Shown here piece after piece: positions 24,945 through 36,591 of a DNA stretch of 64,000 nucleotides. Below the pieces are notes generated by a model. That model had not been told where the DNA came from. It did not search any database and worked only from the letters and a program-made list of their open reading frames with translations. Source of the DNA: Pestalotiopsis fici W106-1 (taxonomy: Eukaryota; Ascomycota; Sordariomycetes; Amphisphaeriales; Sporocadaceae); contig NW_006917099.1 in assembly GCF_000516985.1 (NCBI RefSeq), positions 760,685 through 824,684 on the forward strand, read 5' to 3'. The number at the start of each line of letters is the position of its first letter. Position 1 is the first letter of the stretch. Made by a program: the position numbers and the translations under genes.

Positions 24945-26370
24945 TTACTGGTGATGGCTGATGTCAATCTGTCGACTGACGACGATACCGCCGGCACCAA
25001 AGGAGCCAGCCCCGCCGGCGCCGGAACCTCCTTCCATGATGTGCTTTTGGCTCTCGCCGTCGCTCGACAGGGAGCTGCGGTCGTTACCGACAATCTGCGT
25101 CGAAGTGGCCATGGAGGGCTTCTCCTTGATCGAGTGCATGGTGCCCATTTCGAAGCCCGGGTCGAAGGAACGGTACGGGTGCGTGGCCTTGCTGGGCAAG
25201 CCGTTTGGGGTCATGCCGCTGGGTGCTGTTTGTCCGCTGGAGCCGCCGAGGCCGAGGACGCGGCGAAAGAGGGGCCGCAGGGTCGAGAGGTTTCCGACAA
25301 ACATTCCAATGCCGTTTTCGGCGTATCCCCAAATGACAATGTTGGCCAAACCGTCTAATCGTGTCATGTTAGTATGCGATGGATAGAGCTACATATGGTT
25401 GATTGGCATGTCAACTTACACAAGTATTCCGTGGCCGACGTCAGGTTGACAGTGTACTTGAGACGAATACAAGCACTGATGGAGGCGCTGCATGTTGTTA
25501 GCCATGTGCCATCGACTCCTACCATGCGCATATATCGCAACTTACAAGATACCCAGTCCCAAAATAGCACCGACGGACACCTTGGCGTTGGTGTTCATCT
25601 TGACGTTCCATAGCAGGGGGATGGGCATGAGAGCAGTAGCCCAATCGGTAAAGATGTTGACGGCCGTGGTTGCATAATAGATATCGGCCAAGATGTAGCT
25701 GGCGTTGCAGGTTCCCACGTTGGTCCAGGCGGCGGAGACTGGTGCGCACTGGAAGATGATATAAAAGGCCGCGATCGCGTTCATTGTAGTGAAAAGAGCC
25801 ATGATGCCGTACTGGCACCACACGAACCATGACCTGTTCTCGGCGATTCGGACCAACATGAAAGAGATACTGAGCTTGACGGGAATGATCGTGACACAGT
25901 AGAAAACCTCGAAAAGGAAGAACCACTATAAGCCGTTAGTCTGGGAGTGTCACCATGAAAAGGCTGTATACTGACAAACAGTCCGTTGGTTTGGTACTTG
26001 ACGTTTTGCTCCAGCTCAAGTCTCCATTGGTGTATTCCCACGCCGTTGAATGCCGCCGTGGCGCATGCTATTGTCAAAATCAAAAGAGGAAACTAAGCTT
26101 TGTCAGATTCTTGTTGCTCAGTGAGTCCGAATGTTGTTGAACATACTGCGGCCACTGTCATTAACCAGTCCTCCATACCCCAACTGCCTCTCGTGATTCG
26201 GGTATATACTCTCAGGCCAAATGTGACGTAGGCCAGCACGGCGATCGTGATAACTGTGCCGAAGACATGAGGCGCATCATCCTGTTATTGTATGTGAGCA
26301 TGTTTCTTCTCTCTCGTGTATACTCCATATTCCAACGATTCCGGGGTATCCGTACCATAAAGATGGCCAT
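24945..26370 (-). CDS. Pth11-like integral membrane protein (fungal rhodopsin-fold domain)
   Basis: Predicted seven-helix membrane protein of the Pth11-like receptor group; ligand unknown. Exons from the start: 26370-26356, 26281-26147, 26092-25976, 25925-25546, 25487-25420, 25354-24945; 374 residues. The first coding exon is only 15 nt (MAIFM). Seven hydrophobic segments can be followed from VITIAVLAYVTFGLRVYTR to GLANIVIWGYAENGIGMFVG; family signs are GMEDWLM, FYCVTIIPVKLSI, the CAPVSAAW..C loop, DWATALMPIPLLW and the end RPLFRRVLG. No CFEM cysteine domain precedes the helices. A cytoplasmic Gly/Ser-rich tail of about 100 residues ends the protein. Confidence 0.9.
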
Positions 26371-29300
26371 CTTTGCTTTATTTTTCGAGTAGGCAACGAA
26401 CGACAATGACAAGAGAACAAAACAAACTAAAAGCTTCCAGCGTCCGCAACGGACGGGCGATGTGGCAGACAGACTAAAAATGCAACGGCGAGAATCGACG
26501 GAACGAGAAGGTAAAAGAGAGCAAGTGGGCGTTCGTCTCAAGAAAGAAGAGAGATCCTGGGGAACCGTGACGCTTTCAAATCCACATTGTGGTACTTCTT
26601 ATGGAGAGGGAAACGGTTTAACAGCGTTACACCCCTTTCACAACCGACTAGTTATGAAGCTGGCTCTGGTTCTGGTGGACCTGGGCCGGTTTCTAATACC
26701 AGGCTGCCTGGCTGCTGCTGTGACCCTGGATCCTGGGTTATATGTAGGTGTATGCAGAGGATCCCTGGGACCAGGAAGGGGGACCATCTTCTGGCTCGCA
26801 GCAACGAAGAATTCAGATCAAAGACGTTCACAAAGTGGCGTCCGCGGGAGCGCGGGTTATGGATTATGGTAGCCGTAGTCTGGGACCGAGATGATCCAGG
26901 CCGGGGGGTTCTTTCTTTAGTCTCTGAGATGACCCAAGAATGGTAATTGTCTCGCCTTAGTCGAGTCTCTTACCTACTAGTTGACTATGTACACTATATC
27001 CAGTTTGCCAGACTGCAAAATGGTAACATGGGTGAGTCTAAAGCAAGTATTACTGCCCTATTTGGGGTCTTGACTTGTTAGTGCAAGACCGTCTCGCTGG
27101 GAAATTCCAGGCTCCATAGCAAGGTCTCCATTGACCGCAAGATGCGCATGATATATTGCTCCATTCAGCGTCTCGTCCGCAGCCGATCCCCAGCAGTCTT
27201 GCCAGTCCCGAGGGCCCTTAAATGGTATAGCAAGGACTGGCGACTAGGTCCAGACTGCCAGTCCCCTGACTAGACTAGGCCTGCTGCTGGATGCGCGCAT
27301 CCGAAGCCGCGAAGCCGAATGTGTAAGTGCCTTGTTTAGTCATGGATCGTTGACAACAGTGCATCGAAGGATTTTGAGTTTGATGCCAGACACGCACAAC
27401 AACGACTCGATGGGTTCAGATCCGTAGATTGGAAGATCTCAGTTTATAGACTTGCAATCCTGTCTGACCCTCTTCATGCCTGCTCACGGACATGCCAGTG
27501 ATGCATTGTTGGCAGCGTCAGAATCCTCTTTTTTTTCACTCCTTGTGGGCGCTGGGCGGGTTTGCATGTAACCTACCTAGACTAATGTGGCAGGGTTGCT
27601 GGCTGGCAAAAAAGTATCCATATTCTTCTTCACAAACAGCCACTTAGCAGGCTTAGCATCGTTGCGCTACAGGCGACTACTCCCGGGAAGACCGCGGCTC
27701 GCAAAATTCCGTAGTGGATTTTCGAGACGGTCTCTATTGCTAGCAACACTCATTACATACTACGTATGTACTGTCCTATGCCTACTTCTCTACTTGTCTA
27801 CTTCTGCGCCCGCTACAGAAAAACAATCTTCCCAGCTTGGCAGGGCGAGCGGGGCGAAGGGGTTTCTTATTCAGGTCTTGCATACTATGTAGTGCACTAG
27901 GTCCCTCGCAACAGGGTTACGACTGTTGATATTTTCACCGTTCGTACCGCACGAACCGCACGCAAGTGCCACATATCTCCCGTAAGGACAATCAGCTGGC
28001 TCCCCGGTGGGAGAGTTTACCATCTGTACATATCTACGCACTAGGGATCTTCTTGCTTCAAATACTCCTGGAAGAATGGCAGAGAGTGCTAAGCAATATC
28101 TCAGCATCTAAGCGAGGAAATATTCTAGATTTCATCCTGGTGGTGCCCCTCATTTTTATTGACTGAATCCTTTCAAAGCTGAATACTAGTATCCAGTTTA
28201 AGGATCACGAACTAGGAAATATTCTATTCCGTATAAGTAGAATCTTAGTCATAGGGCCGCGTAGTCTTTCTTGCCTCTGCTAGCCATTTTGTCCTAATAA
28301 TGCAATTATTTCTTTTAAATTTCTATTGACCTCTTGTGGTTTTCAAACCCGTGACCAAAGCAAATAAGCAGCTTAGAGGATGATGACTCAGGGTAATATC
28401 TGCCGGTCGAAACTTCACAAAAGGAGACTTGACAAGTATTAATTGGTGCAAAAACAGTTCGTGCCTCGGAATGGAAACTGCGGTTTCATGGACAATGAAA
28501 TTCAACACATCACGAGATATGTACTCCTTCTCTGGCCAGTAAATAGCAACTAGTCTCAACAGATATGGGATCGGCAGAGATACGTTTAGTCGCTTCTAGC
28601 CATCGCCAAGAGTGCCTTAATAACGTTGATCCGATTGGGGTTCTAGGCAAATTTGATCAACCGTGCTATACATCTAGCCATATTTGGTGCGTGTTGCGTG
28701 GCGTCAGCAACAGTTTCTTTACCCTTTACCAAGCAGCTGGGAGCCCTTGAAGGGAAAGAGGATATGATTGACCCAATGGCCCATACTGCGTCGAGGGTTC
28801 CAACTCCACCGCCTCACCATTGATGAAGATGAGTACGAAGGAAGTGATTACCTATACGATCGAACTCGGGGCAATGGGATAATTACACAATAGCAGAAGC
28901 TGTTATTGTCATCATCTGCTTTAGCTTTTCGTCTTCTTTTTATTTCGACAGCTCTGCTATTATACTGCCCCGTGCAAACATTGCATTGTGGTGGATTGGC
29001 AGGCTGAGTTGCATCAAAGTGGTCCACTGCATGGCGAAAGAAAGAAATCGACTCCAGGAGATTGAAACGAGCCCCTGACGTTGAGCTTCAAGGCGGCCTG
29101 AGTGCCTGGAAGTAACTGAAGGGAGCCAGCAGTCCGGCATTGGACCAATGATAGTAGAATATTCGTCTGATATTACAGAAGGGTAGGGGTCTCTCTGTTC
29201 CCTTTCTGCTAGTGTTCTCTATCGTAGACGGTTTTAACGTCGGCAATATTATTCTAGCTCGGGAGCCCGGGTGATGCCCTTGTCGCCACTTGGCTCTCTC

Positions 29301-32300
29301 TCCACCTTATTTGTCGCTGTCAACACTGGGTCTTCTTTTTTTNGCGGGTAAACCCCCACCAAATAGCACTTGTCCGGACTGATTTCCGCATGCTTCTTGT
29401 CACAAATCGCGATTCTTGACAAAAAGTCTGTGTTGCAAGGTCACAAATGTTCCCATTACATATGAAGAGGCAGGGCCGGAAAAAACAGACATGATTCAAT
29501 TTCCCGGAAGCTTCTCGTCGGAGAGGCATGTACAAGCTATCAACAGCCATCATTACCTACGGACCTGGCAGCCGACGCTCATCTGATGTGGTTCACTGTG
29601 GCCAACGTCCAACGTCTATTGATCGCCCCCCGCAAGCACCTAATCTATAGAAAAGTACCCAACATTTGAAGCCTGCCAAGCAGCCAAGACACGCAAACAA
29701 GCACCTGCTACGACCCTACGGTAGTAGATAACCATGGTCCATGGCTCTTGCAAAAAGACCCTGTTGCATTTCATCAGTCTGCCGTATGAACTACCGCTAA
29801 TAATGAAAGAGAATTGCTAGTCGGCAGTGGACATCCACCGAAACGCACTCTCACTGCACAGAGTAGTACTGCTGCTCCTGTTCCTTGCAGGCTTTGCCAG
29901 GACTCTGACGAAGTGTGCCGAACACCCCTGCATTAGAGCGGGACTCTCGCAGGCGAAGACAACCGAAATAAGATGATCATCGATCATCATCGCAATTACC
30001 AGGGCGCGGTGGCCCTGATGATCAACCCTTGCAAAGAAGAAGCAAAGGGCCTGCACATCACATTGACACCAAAGGACATATTCCGTACATTCTTTTGTTT
30101 CTTTAGTGCGGCACGACCGAGAATCGCACGCAATGAATGGACTGTCATCCCTCGGGTGGAACCAAATAGTTGTCATTCGTAAGCCCACAGTGGATTGACG
30201 CCGAAGAAAAAAAAACGAGTTGCCCGTATGACGCTCACGGCACGGAAAGACGGGATTGTAAACAATGGATACTTGTCGTAAGGCAGAAGAACTGACGGAC
30301 AGACAAAGGGATCGTCAGGCAGTGCTTCCGGAGCAAGCCAGTGGACACCCAACTACAAAGTACACACAACCATAATGGCATTAAAGTGAAGAAACACACA
30401 GACGAGGAGAAGACTGCTCGCTTTCCATGCAACCTCCTCGAGTGGCCTGCAGTTGATAGTCTGCCGTGCATAGGCTCTACGAAAGGAGTACGGAATATTG
30501 TGTGTTTCCTCAGCCTTTCAGGAGGAGAGGAGTTGGAGAACCGTTGTCATTTATGAGGGGCAACGTACGTTTCAAGGCAGGGGAGTTGGGCCAAGCTGCA
30601 TGAATTTACTAGGTGTATATACCGGAGGGATGCGACAGTGCATCTCATCGCAGATCTCCGGTTATATGCCAGAGACCCTTGGAGTTTCAAGCCACCGGAC
30701 ATGTATCAAGGCGCAAAAAAGGCCGCGGCATTGTTGCGATTGGGGGTTACATGGCAGTGTAATAAAGCCCGTCGCTAGGGCGCGGGTCACACTGCCCTTT
30801 TGGGAACCTCCCCCTCTCAACCAGACCCGAAAGCCTGGGTCTCCCACCTAAGACTTAAGCAGCCTACGGTGGTTCTTGAGGGCCTGAAACATTAAATCAG
30901 CGGGCTACGGCGGGTGCTCTACTACACTTAATCATAACCCGGCCACATTACATTGCGATTGTTCGGCGACCTCAACGCTGCCCCAGGCTGCCAGGTATCT
31001 CCCGGTTCAGTGCTTCTCTGATTTCTCCCCTCACAGAGTACTTGTATGCTATCACCGCCTCCAGTACGGAATGTTATCTTGACCCCGAACGCCGCCATTG
31101 CACATCGTCCCACTATCAGCCCTCTCTGTCTCTGCTGACATGAGTGGATTTATCTGCCATGAAAACGGGCCGGGGAAGAGTACGAGTACGATTTCCCCGA
31201 ACATACGTACACATCTTACGTCGACCGGAGATCACAGCAACGCACTGATTTTTGCCTGCCCGATGGTTTCCTCTAACAATATGCACCTACATGCTACTGC
31301 CATTTTAATCAGGTAGGCTCCCGCTGGCTATTTTACTGCTTTGTGCCTTAGTCTGTTTTCTGAAAAAATGCCCGTCATTGCAGTCGGCGTCGACGGGCTG
31401 TACCTTAATAATGCTCCTGTCATATTCTTCTACGTATGCATCTGTGCGTATCTACATAGTTGGGACCAAACAACGTCATGACGACCAACCTTTTTTGAGA
31501 TAAATTCTCCGGTTTCTGCAAGCCACAATGCCCGGACACAAAAGTCAAATTTGCATCCTCTGTCCCAAGCTGCTGGGATCGCTGGCTAGCGCAAAGTGGC
31601 GCCTGTTCGAAGGATTCAGGTGGGCTTCTGCCAATGTTCGGTCTTCTTGGCTTTGTTCCTCTCCAGGTTCGATACTATCGATAGGCCGCGTGCGTCCTGG
31701 GGTCCCCCAATCTCTTTGTTTCTGTGCGTTTTTCCCCCCGGGAGTGTCTCGAATATGCTTAACCTTGAAATCAGATCATCCATGTTTGCAGAATTTTTTT
31801 TTTGAATCCTTCGACGCATCCATCATGTAGTGCTGGAGTGCTGGCGGGGTGCCTGAAATTGACCCCAGCCAAGCCAGCAGTCAATGAAGCAACATTGGTC
31901 AAACTGGTACAATCGACTTATTTGGTGATGATTCTCTGGCTAGATGAGCTTCATATCATCTACTCGATCTTCACTGAAGCGCTGAGTAGTGCGCATCTTT
32001 TCGGTCCCGAGTCGTGATAGTCTGCCTATCAAATCGAGTCGCTATCAAATCGTGGCTGAATCTATCCGGAGAATACATCCGAAATGCGCGAGTCAGCTTC
32101 CTGGTCGTTAGGGCTGAATGCTCCAACTTCTGCTCTTGGGGCCCCTTTGCGCGTCACGCGGATTTGGATTCTGGCTCATCGGCTCCGAACCACCTAGTAT
32201 TGTATGAATATTATACTAATAAAGTTCTAGATTCTATCTTCTAGATCTCTGGTACCCCGGGTTTCAAGATATCCTGAAATGGGCGACTTTCAAGGCGTCG

Positions 32301-32393
32301 TTTTTTTTTTTTTTTTTTTTTTACTCTGGGGGGCTTGGACGCTATCACTGGTATATTGGAGCCAACAAATTGCCAAGATGTATTCGTCTTTGG
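26371..32393. other. 6 kb gene-free spacer
   Basis: The longest gene-free stretch. Frames here are short, lack known motifs and cannot be joined into a plausible protein by splicing. No tRNA with both A and B boxes was found. One undetermined base lies at 29343. A 22-base T-run lies at 32301-32322. It could hold a decayed mobile element or non-coding transcripts, but I see no terminal repeats or transposase traces by eye. Confidence 0.5.
32301..32322. repeat. 22-base T homopolymer
   Basis: Uninterrupted T-run about 70 bp beyond the stop of the alpha/beta hydrolase gene. Its length is likely to be unreliable in the assembly. Confidence 0.9.
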
Positions 32394-33386
32394 CTACATG
32401 CTTCCGATTTCTCTTCTCTTATCGTCTTCCGCAATTTGCTGCACTACTTCAAGTACTCTCTCCGGCATGCTTAGAAAGGGGCTATGTGAGGCGTTTAGAT
32501 GGTGCTCGGCGAATGAGATGCCGTATTGCTTGCAGACATTTTGCACCATCATTTGCTGGGCCGCGTACGGCAAGGCTTGGTCATCTGTGCAATACAGATA
32601 CCTCACAGGGTGGTGGAGGTAAGCCAGGTGCGTGATGGGCGTAATCTGCGTGACTGCTGGGACCTGCAGCAGCTGCTGTACAGCTTGTTTGCGCTCATCT
32701 GGATCGACATCGTGGTAAAAGACTGTCCCACCATCGACCGGCTCACACATTCCAGAATCCCACCATTATTGTCAGTGCTGGGAGCCTTGGTGTGGAGCTG
32801 GAGCCTTGGATCAAATGGGCTCTTTCTCACCTTGTGGATGGTGATCCAAGGAGGCAACTTTCCCTCAAATGTACCTGCTAGACTCGTGTCCATGGACAAC
32901 ATGAAGGCACACATGTAGACAAGCGAAAGAACGCCACTGCGCTGACCATTCTCAAGTCTCTTCTTTTTGGAAAAGACCACTTCGACCGCCTGTGTCGTTA
33001 CGACACCACCGTACTGAGGAATATATTAGTGCTTGTCGGATCAATTGATTCAAAGGACATCTGTGTCAAGCCCTTGAAGGGTAAGTACTCTATCTGGTGG
33101 CGGTCAAGTACCAGCAAGACAAGAAAGTCAGCGCCATCAGAAATATACTCACCGAATGTGCGATGACAATGACGTCTTTATCTTCATTGACCAGTCTTTG
33201 TACCTCATCACGAATGCATTGAGCATCCTCCAAGAGCCCTATCGGTGGTGACGCACCAACAGTGGGCTGCCGCGGACATGATGTCGGATATCCAGCATCC
33301 TCAAAGATTTCACGTATCTTGGCGAAATGCAATGGTGTATGCCATGAGCCATGGACAAACAAGACGGTAGGGGTCAGCTGTGTCAT
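32394..33386 (-). CDS. alpha/beta hydrolase
   Basis: Predicted soluble serine hydrolase; substrate unknown. Exons 33386-33153, 33013-32831, 32741-32394; 254 residues. Start chosen at MTQLTPTVLFVHG, 26 bp after a 15-base T-run on this strand. Oxyanion region LFVHGSWHTPLHF; the nucleophile elbow AHSYGG is split exactly after the catalytic Ser by intron 1 (phase 0). A charge-relay Asp probably lies in YLYCTDDQALP and the His in HHLNASHSPFLSMPERV. Intron 2 uses a GTGAG-ended acceptor with a CACTGAC branch point; it removes two in-frame stops and joins HK to PVDGGTVFYHDVDP, a segment typical of this group. No signal peptide. Confidence 0.87.
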
Positions 33387-35339
33387 CGTTTTGTGGCACT
33401 TGTCAATTTTATTAAAAAAAAAAAAAAAGGGTAATCTCACTCTTGTGAATGTCCGAGTTCTTGTACAAACCATTTGCACGGCAAGTCGAGTTCTTAAACT
33501 GCACATCTTTCGACATGTGCAGTGCAGTCCTGATACTACTTGCATGAGTCGCGCGTCATTAATCTAGGGCTTACTGTCAGCGCTGCTCAACGATTATCAG
33601 ATTGCTTCAACAAGTACTAGCTAGTTTAAAGCTTATCCGGATCGTTATATACTTAGAAGTCTACAACTGCGCGCAAATAAGTATATGGACATGGTGCCTG
33701 AGACGAGAATGATAAGTATAAGTGAATCTTGGAGTTTGAACGACTATAATATATGTTTCTGACCTTCCATTGGAAAGCTCAGAAAGTTTTGAAAATTTAC
33801 TGTCCCTGGAATAATTATTCGTTCACAATCTCTAATGTCTGATACTGCTAATGTAAGACATTGATTTGTGCCCTTCCAAGTCATAGTAATTGTGGACAGC
33901 CGCATCAATCCTCCTGACGCTTTCGACGACGGCCTGAAGGACCAGCGGCCGCTTCGAGCGGCCCTAGAGCTCAAACGAAGCAGACCGACAAACTTTTTGC
34001 TATATGACCATGATTTTTCTTAAGAATACTGGTGATTGCTATTAAATTCCCATGCACCGGTGATGGGGGCAACCTCGATGCTCGCCTGGGCCGAGGTTGG
34101 TTCTACGGCCCGCTTCAAGTATCCGCTCACTCCAGATCCCATCTGGACTTCCAGCCCCAGCACCCACATCGCACTTATCTTGTAGCAAACATTATTATGT
34201 AAAATGAGTTGTAAAACAGTGACACTTCTCTCGAACCAAATCGAACCATTTCCCAAATCCAAAATTATCAATTGGTTGTGGGTTGTGGGCACGACCGGCA
34301 TGGTCTGACCCCCCTTTGTGCCACGAGGTTTTCCTACTTTCCGGCCTGTGCTTTTGATACTCCATACGCTCGTGTGATCCAGGCTCAACTAAATTTGAAT
34401 GCAAAAGGCTGAAAGGTGAAACCGAGTGTATGAGCTGGAACGACCTCATCTCGAAAAACCTCCTAGTCGAAGGGGTCCTGTGTGGTAGCGAGGCTAGAGC
34501 TAACTCATTGTTTTTTTTTTGTTTTTGTTTCTCTCTCCCAGATCATCACGCGACATGCCTGCGCTTAATGTATCCCGCTGTACTAATGAACGATTTGTGT
34601 ACCGAGTCCTCAACCGCATGTTGTGAGACTACTAGCCACAGCAAAGTGGCAAGAGATCGACAAGATTATTGGACAATGGTTCGACGGACACTACACGGGG
34701 ATGACTCATGCTGTCTATAATGGTTGACAGCGACGGAGGTTTGGTTCCTCAGCCCAGCTTATATGAATTGATGTTGCACAGAGTTCCCACAGTATCCAAA
34801 CAAAGATCCCTGCTCTCAGGCTGACATTGGAAGTGCCTCTAGCACCTCATATTGGCATAGAGCCAGCGACCTAGCTATACGACATGAGATATTCAGGCAG
34901 TATGTCCAGGGCAGAGCTAGTATATAGGGCTCCAGAAAGAACAGCGACATGGTAACGTAGCAACGACCGGAGATGCGACGGACGAGATCAGATCATCCTG
35001 CAGACATTTCACTTGATCCGCAAAATCGTGCTGTGGACGATGACTGGGCTGATGTGGAGAACAGGGGAGAAAAAAGATGGAGGAGCTCTTTTGCTCTTTC
35101 AGGAGAGCAGGCAGTGCAAATTCACCATGGGCCCCGGGGTTCGGTGGACCCCCAAGCTCGTGAAATACCATGTCTTGCATAGGCCGGACGAGAGTACAAA
35201 ATACAATCTAAGCTGTACCAAAGATGTTATAATGTAGTCGCATGCCTCAAGGAATGTACAAGTAGATCAATGTTGATTTCAGAGTAACCTCTATTACTTC
35301 GCTTCCCGTATCAAGAGTCTTTCAAATTGGCCAAGAATG
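33387..35339. other. 2 kb gene-free spacer
   Basis: No supported gene. It begins with an A-run (33414-33428) in the leader of the hydrolase gene. A 122-codon minus-strand frame at 34020-34388 shows no family features. Confidence 0.55.
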
Positions 35340-36080
35340 TCAGCTCGCCAAGGGGAATGCAGCCGGACATGAGGAAAGGTGTTGGGTATAGCCAGCATCA
35401 ATCAGCCGTTGACCCGCCTCCATAACTGGCCTGGGGATGACCTGTGGAATTTGAAAGCCCTTTGCGGGATAGCTGTGGATCCGCATCAGGTCGCCGACCA
35501 TGATATTGATGACCAGGTCACGGGGATTATCCTCGTCGGGATACTCGTCCCAGGCCAGGGGCGGCGACGTGATGGTGATGGCCGCCGTGTCGGCCTCGGG
35601 CCACTGCTTCAAAAAGGTCGCGTACGTTCTCCGCTCCATGTACGGCTTCTGCACGAGGACAAAGGACCCGAGGCGGAGGGACCGCGCCTCCAGGAGCGCC
35701 CAGGTGAACCGGACGTTCTCGCCCGTGTTGGTCGACGACGGCTCGACCAGGATCCGCGCCCTGTCCACGCCCAGTGCGCAGGCCCGGTCGGCAAAGGCCT
35801 CGGCCTCCGGCTTGCCGTCGAAGCGACCCTCGGTCAGCACGCCGGAGCCGCCCGAGAAGATGAGATAGTCCCCTGTGCCTTCGAGGAACAGCTTCGCAGC
35901 GTGGTCGGCTACCCGTAGATCAAGACTGCAGAGACAGAAGACGGCGTCGATTGCTTGGGCGGTGCGAGGCGACATGTCCATCTTTAGATAGTCGTACAAG
36001 ATGGCTGCATCCTTTTCGACTTCTGCCGATGAGCTCTGCATGGTTGTGGGGTCTTGGGTGACTGCAGGAGCGTTTGCCAT
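35340..36080 (-). CDS. DUF218 (YdcF-like) domain protein
   Basis: 246 residues, single exon. DUF218 proteins have a nucleotide-binding-like fold; bacterial YdcF binds S-adenosylmethionine, but the role of fungal members is not established. Family features seen: IDAVFCLCSLDLRVADHAAKL, SGGSG (glycine loop), ILVEPSSTNTGENVRFT, VQKPYMERRTYATF and DLVINIMVGDLMRI. Its start ATG at 36080 is the first in frame; an upstream TTG is ignored. No signal peptide or membrane helix. GC-rich coding DNA against AT-rich flanks. Confidence 0.88.
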   Translation of the reverse strand: MANAPAVTQDPTTMQSSSAEVEKDAAILYDYLKMDMSPRTAQAIDAVFCLCSLDLRVADHAAKLFLEGTGDYLIFSGGSGVLTEGRFDGKPEAEAFADRACALGVDRARILVEPSSTNTGENVRFTWALLEARSLRLGSFVLVQKPYMERRTYATFLKQWPEADTAAITITSPPLAWDEYPDEDNPRDLVINIMVGDLMRIHSYPAKGFQIPQVIPRPVMEAGQRLIDAGYTQHLSSCPAAFPLAS

Positions 36081-36166
36081 GTCAGCTCCAAGCAGAGTGC
36101 AAATTTTGTCTGTCAATACAGTTTACCGAGTCCTTTGCTTTGATTGCAGAGCGAGAACGCTGGAAG

Positions 36167-36174
36167 TTTATATA
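36167..36174 (-). promoter_or_regulatory. TATA box of the DUF218 gene
   Basis: TATATAAA on the minus strand, about 87 bp upstream of the start codon. Confidence 0.5.
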
Positions 36175-36591
36175 CGAGACAAGAGCTCGTAGGCAGGCAT
36201 CGAGGACTGCTTTTAACCAATGCGCGGAACGTGGGATTGCGCTAAGCCTTTGTGAGACCTGAAATTGGCCAAGACACATGTTTGTCGATTGCATCATCTA
36301 TTTAGGAAAATCGTCGCTTCTATGAGACCAATTGCAGTTGTAATTCAAGACTGAGCATCTTCGTGCCAAGTGAACACTCGATTGACATTCTACCATCTCA
36401 GTTGGTGACATTTCACCGAGAGTAAATGCCCATTTCACTATACACCATGCCCCTCAGCGGCCGTTTTCAGGTTTTATGCTGGCAACCAATGCGTATGGAT
36501 TTTATTCAAGTAGAATTAGAAATCTGCTTCTTTACACCACATCACTTGTCTCACAAATTCAAAATGTACTGTTTGGTCTTCTTGACATGCT

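Noticed and set aside
33420..33545. Upstream extension of the alpha/beta hydrolase through a poly-Phe run
   Set aside because: The poly-Phe comes from a T-run in the leader; the ATG at 33386 starts exactly where the fold begins.
34020..34388. 122-codon minus-strand frame in the spacer between hydrolase and DUF218 genes
   Set aside because: No motif, no plausible splice partners, AT-rich non-coding-like composition.
35379..35918. 179-codon plus-strand frame over the DUF218 gene
   Set aside because: Antisense shadow in GC-rich coding DNA; Arg/Gly/Asp-rich composition typical of a reversed frame.
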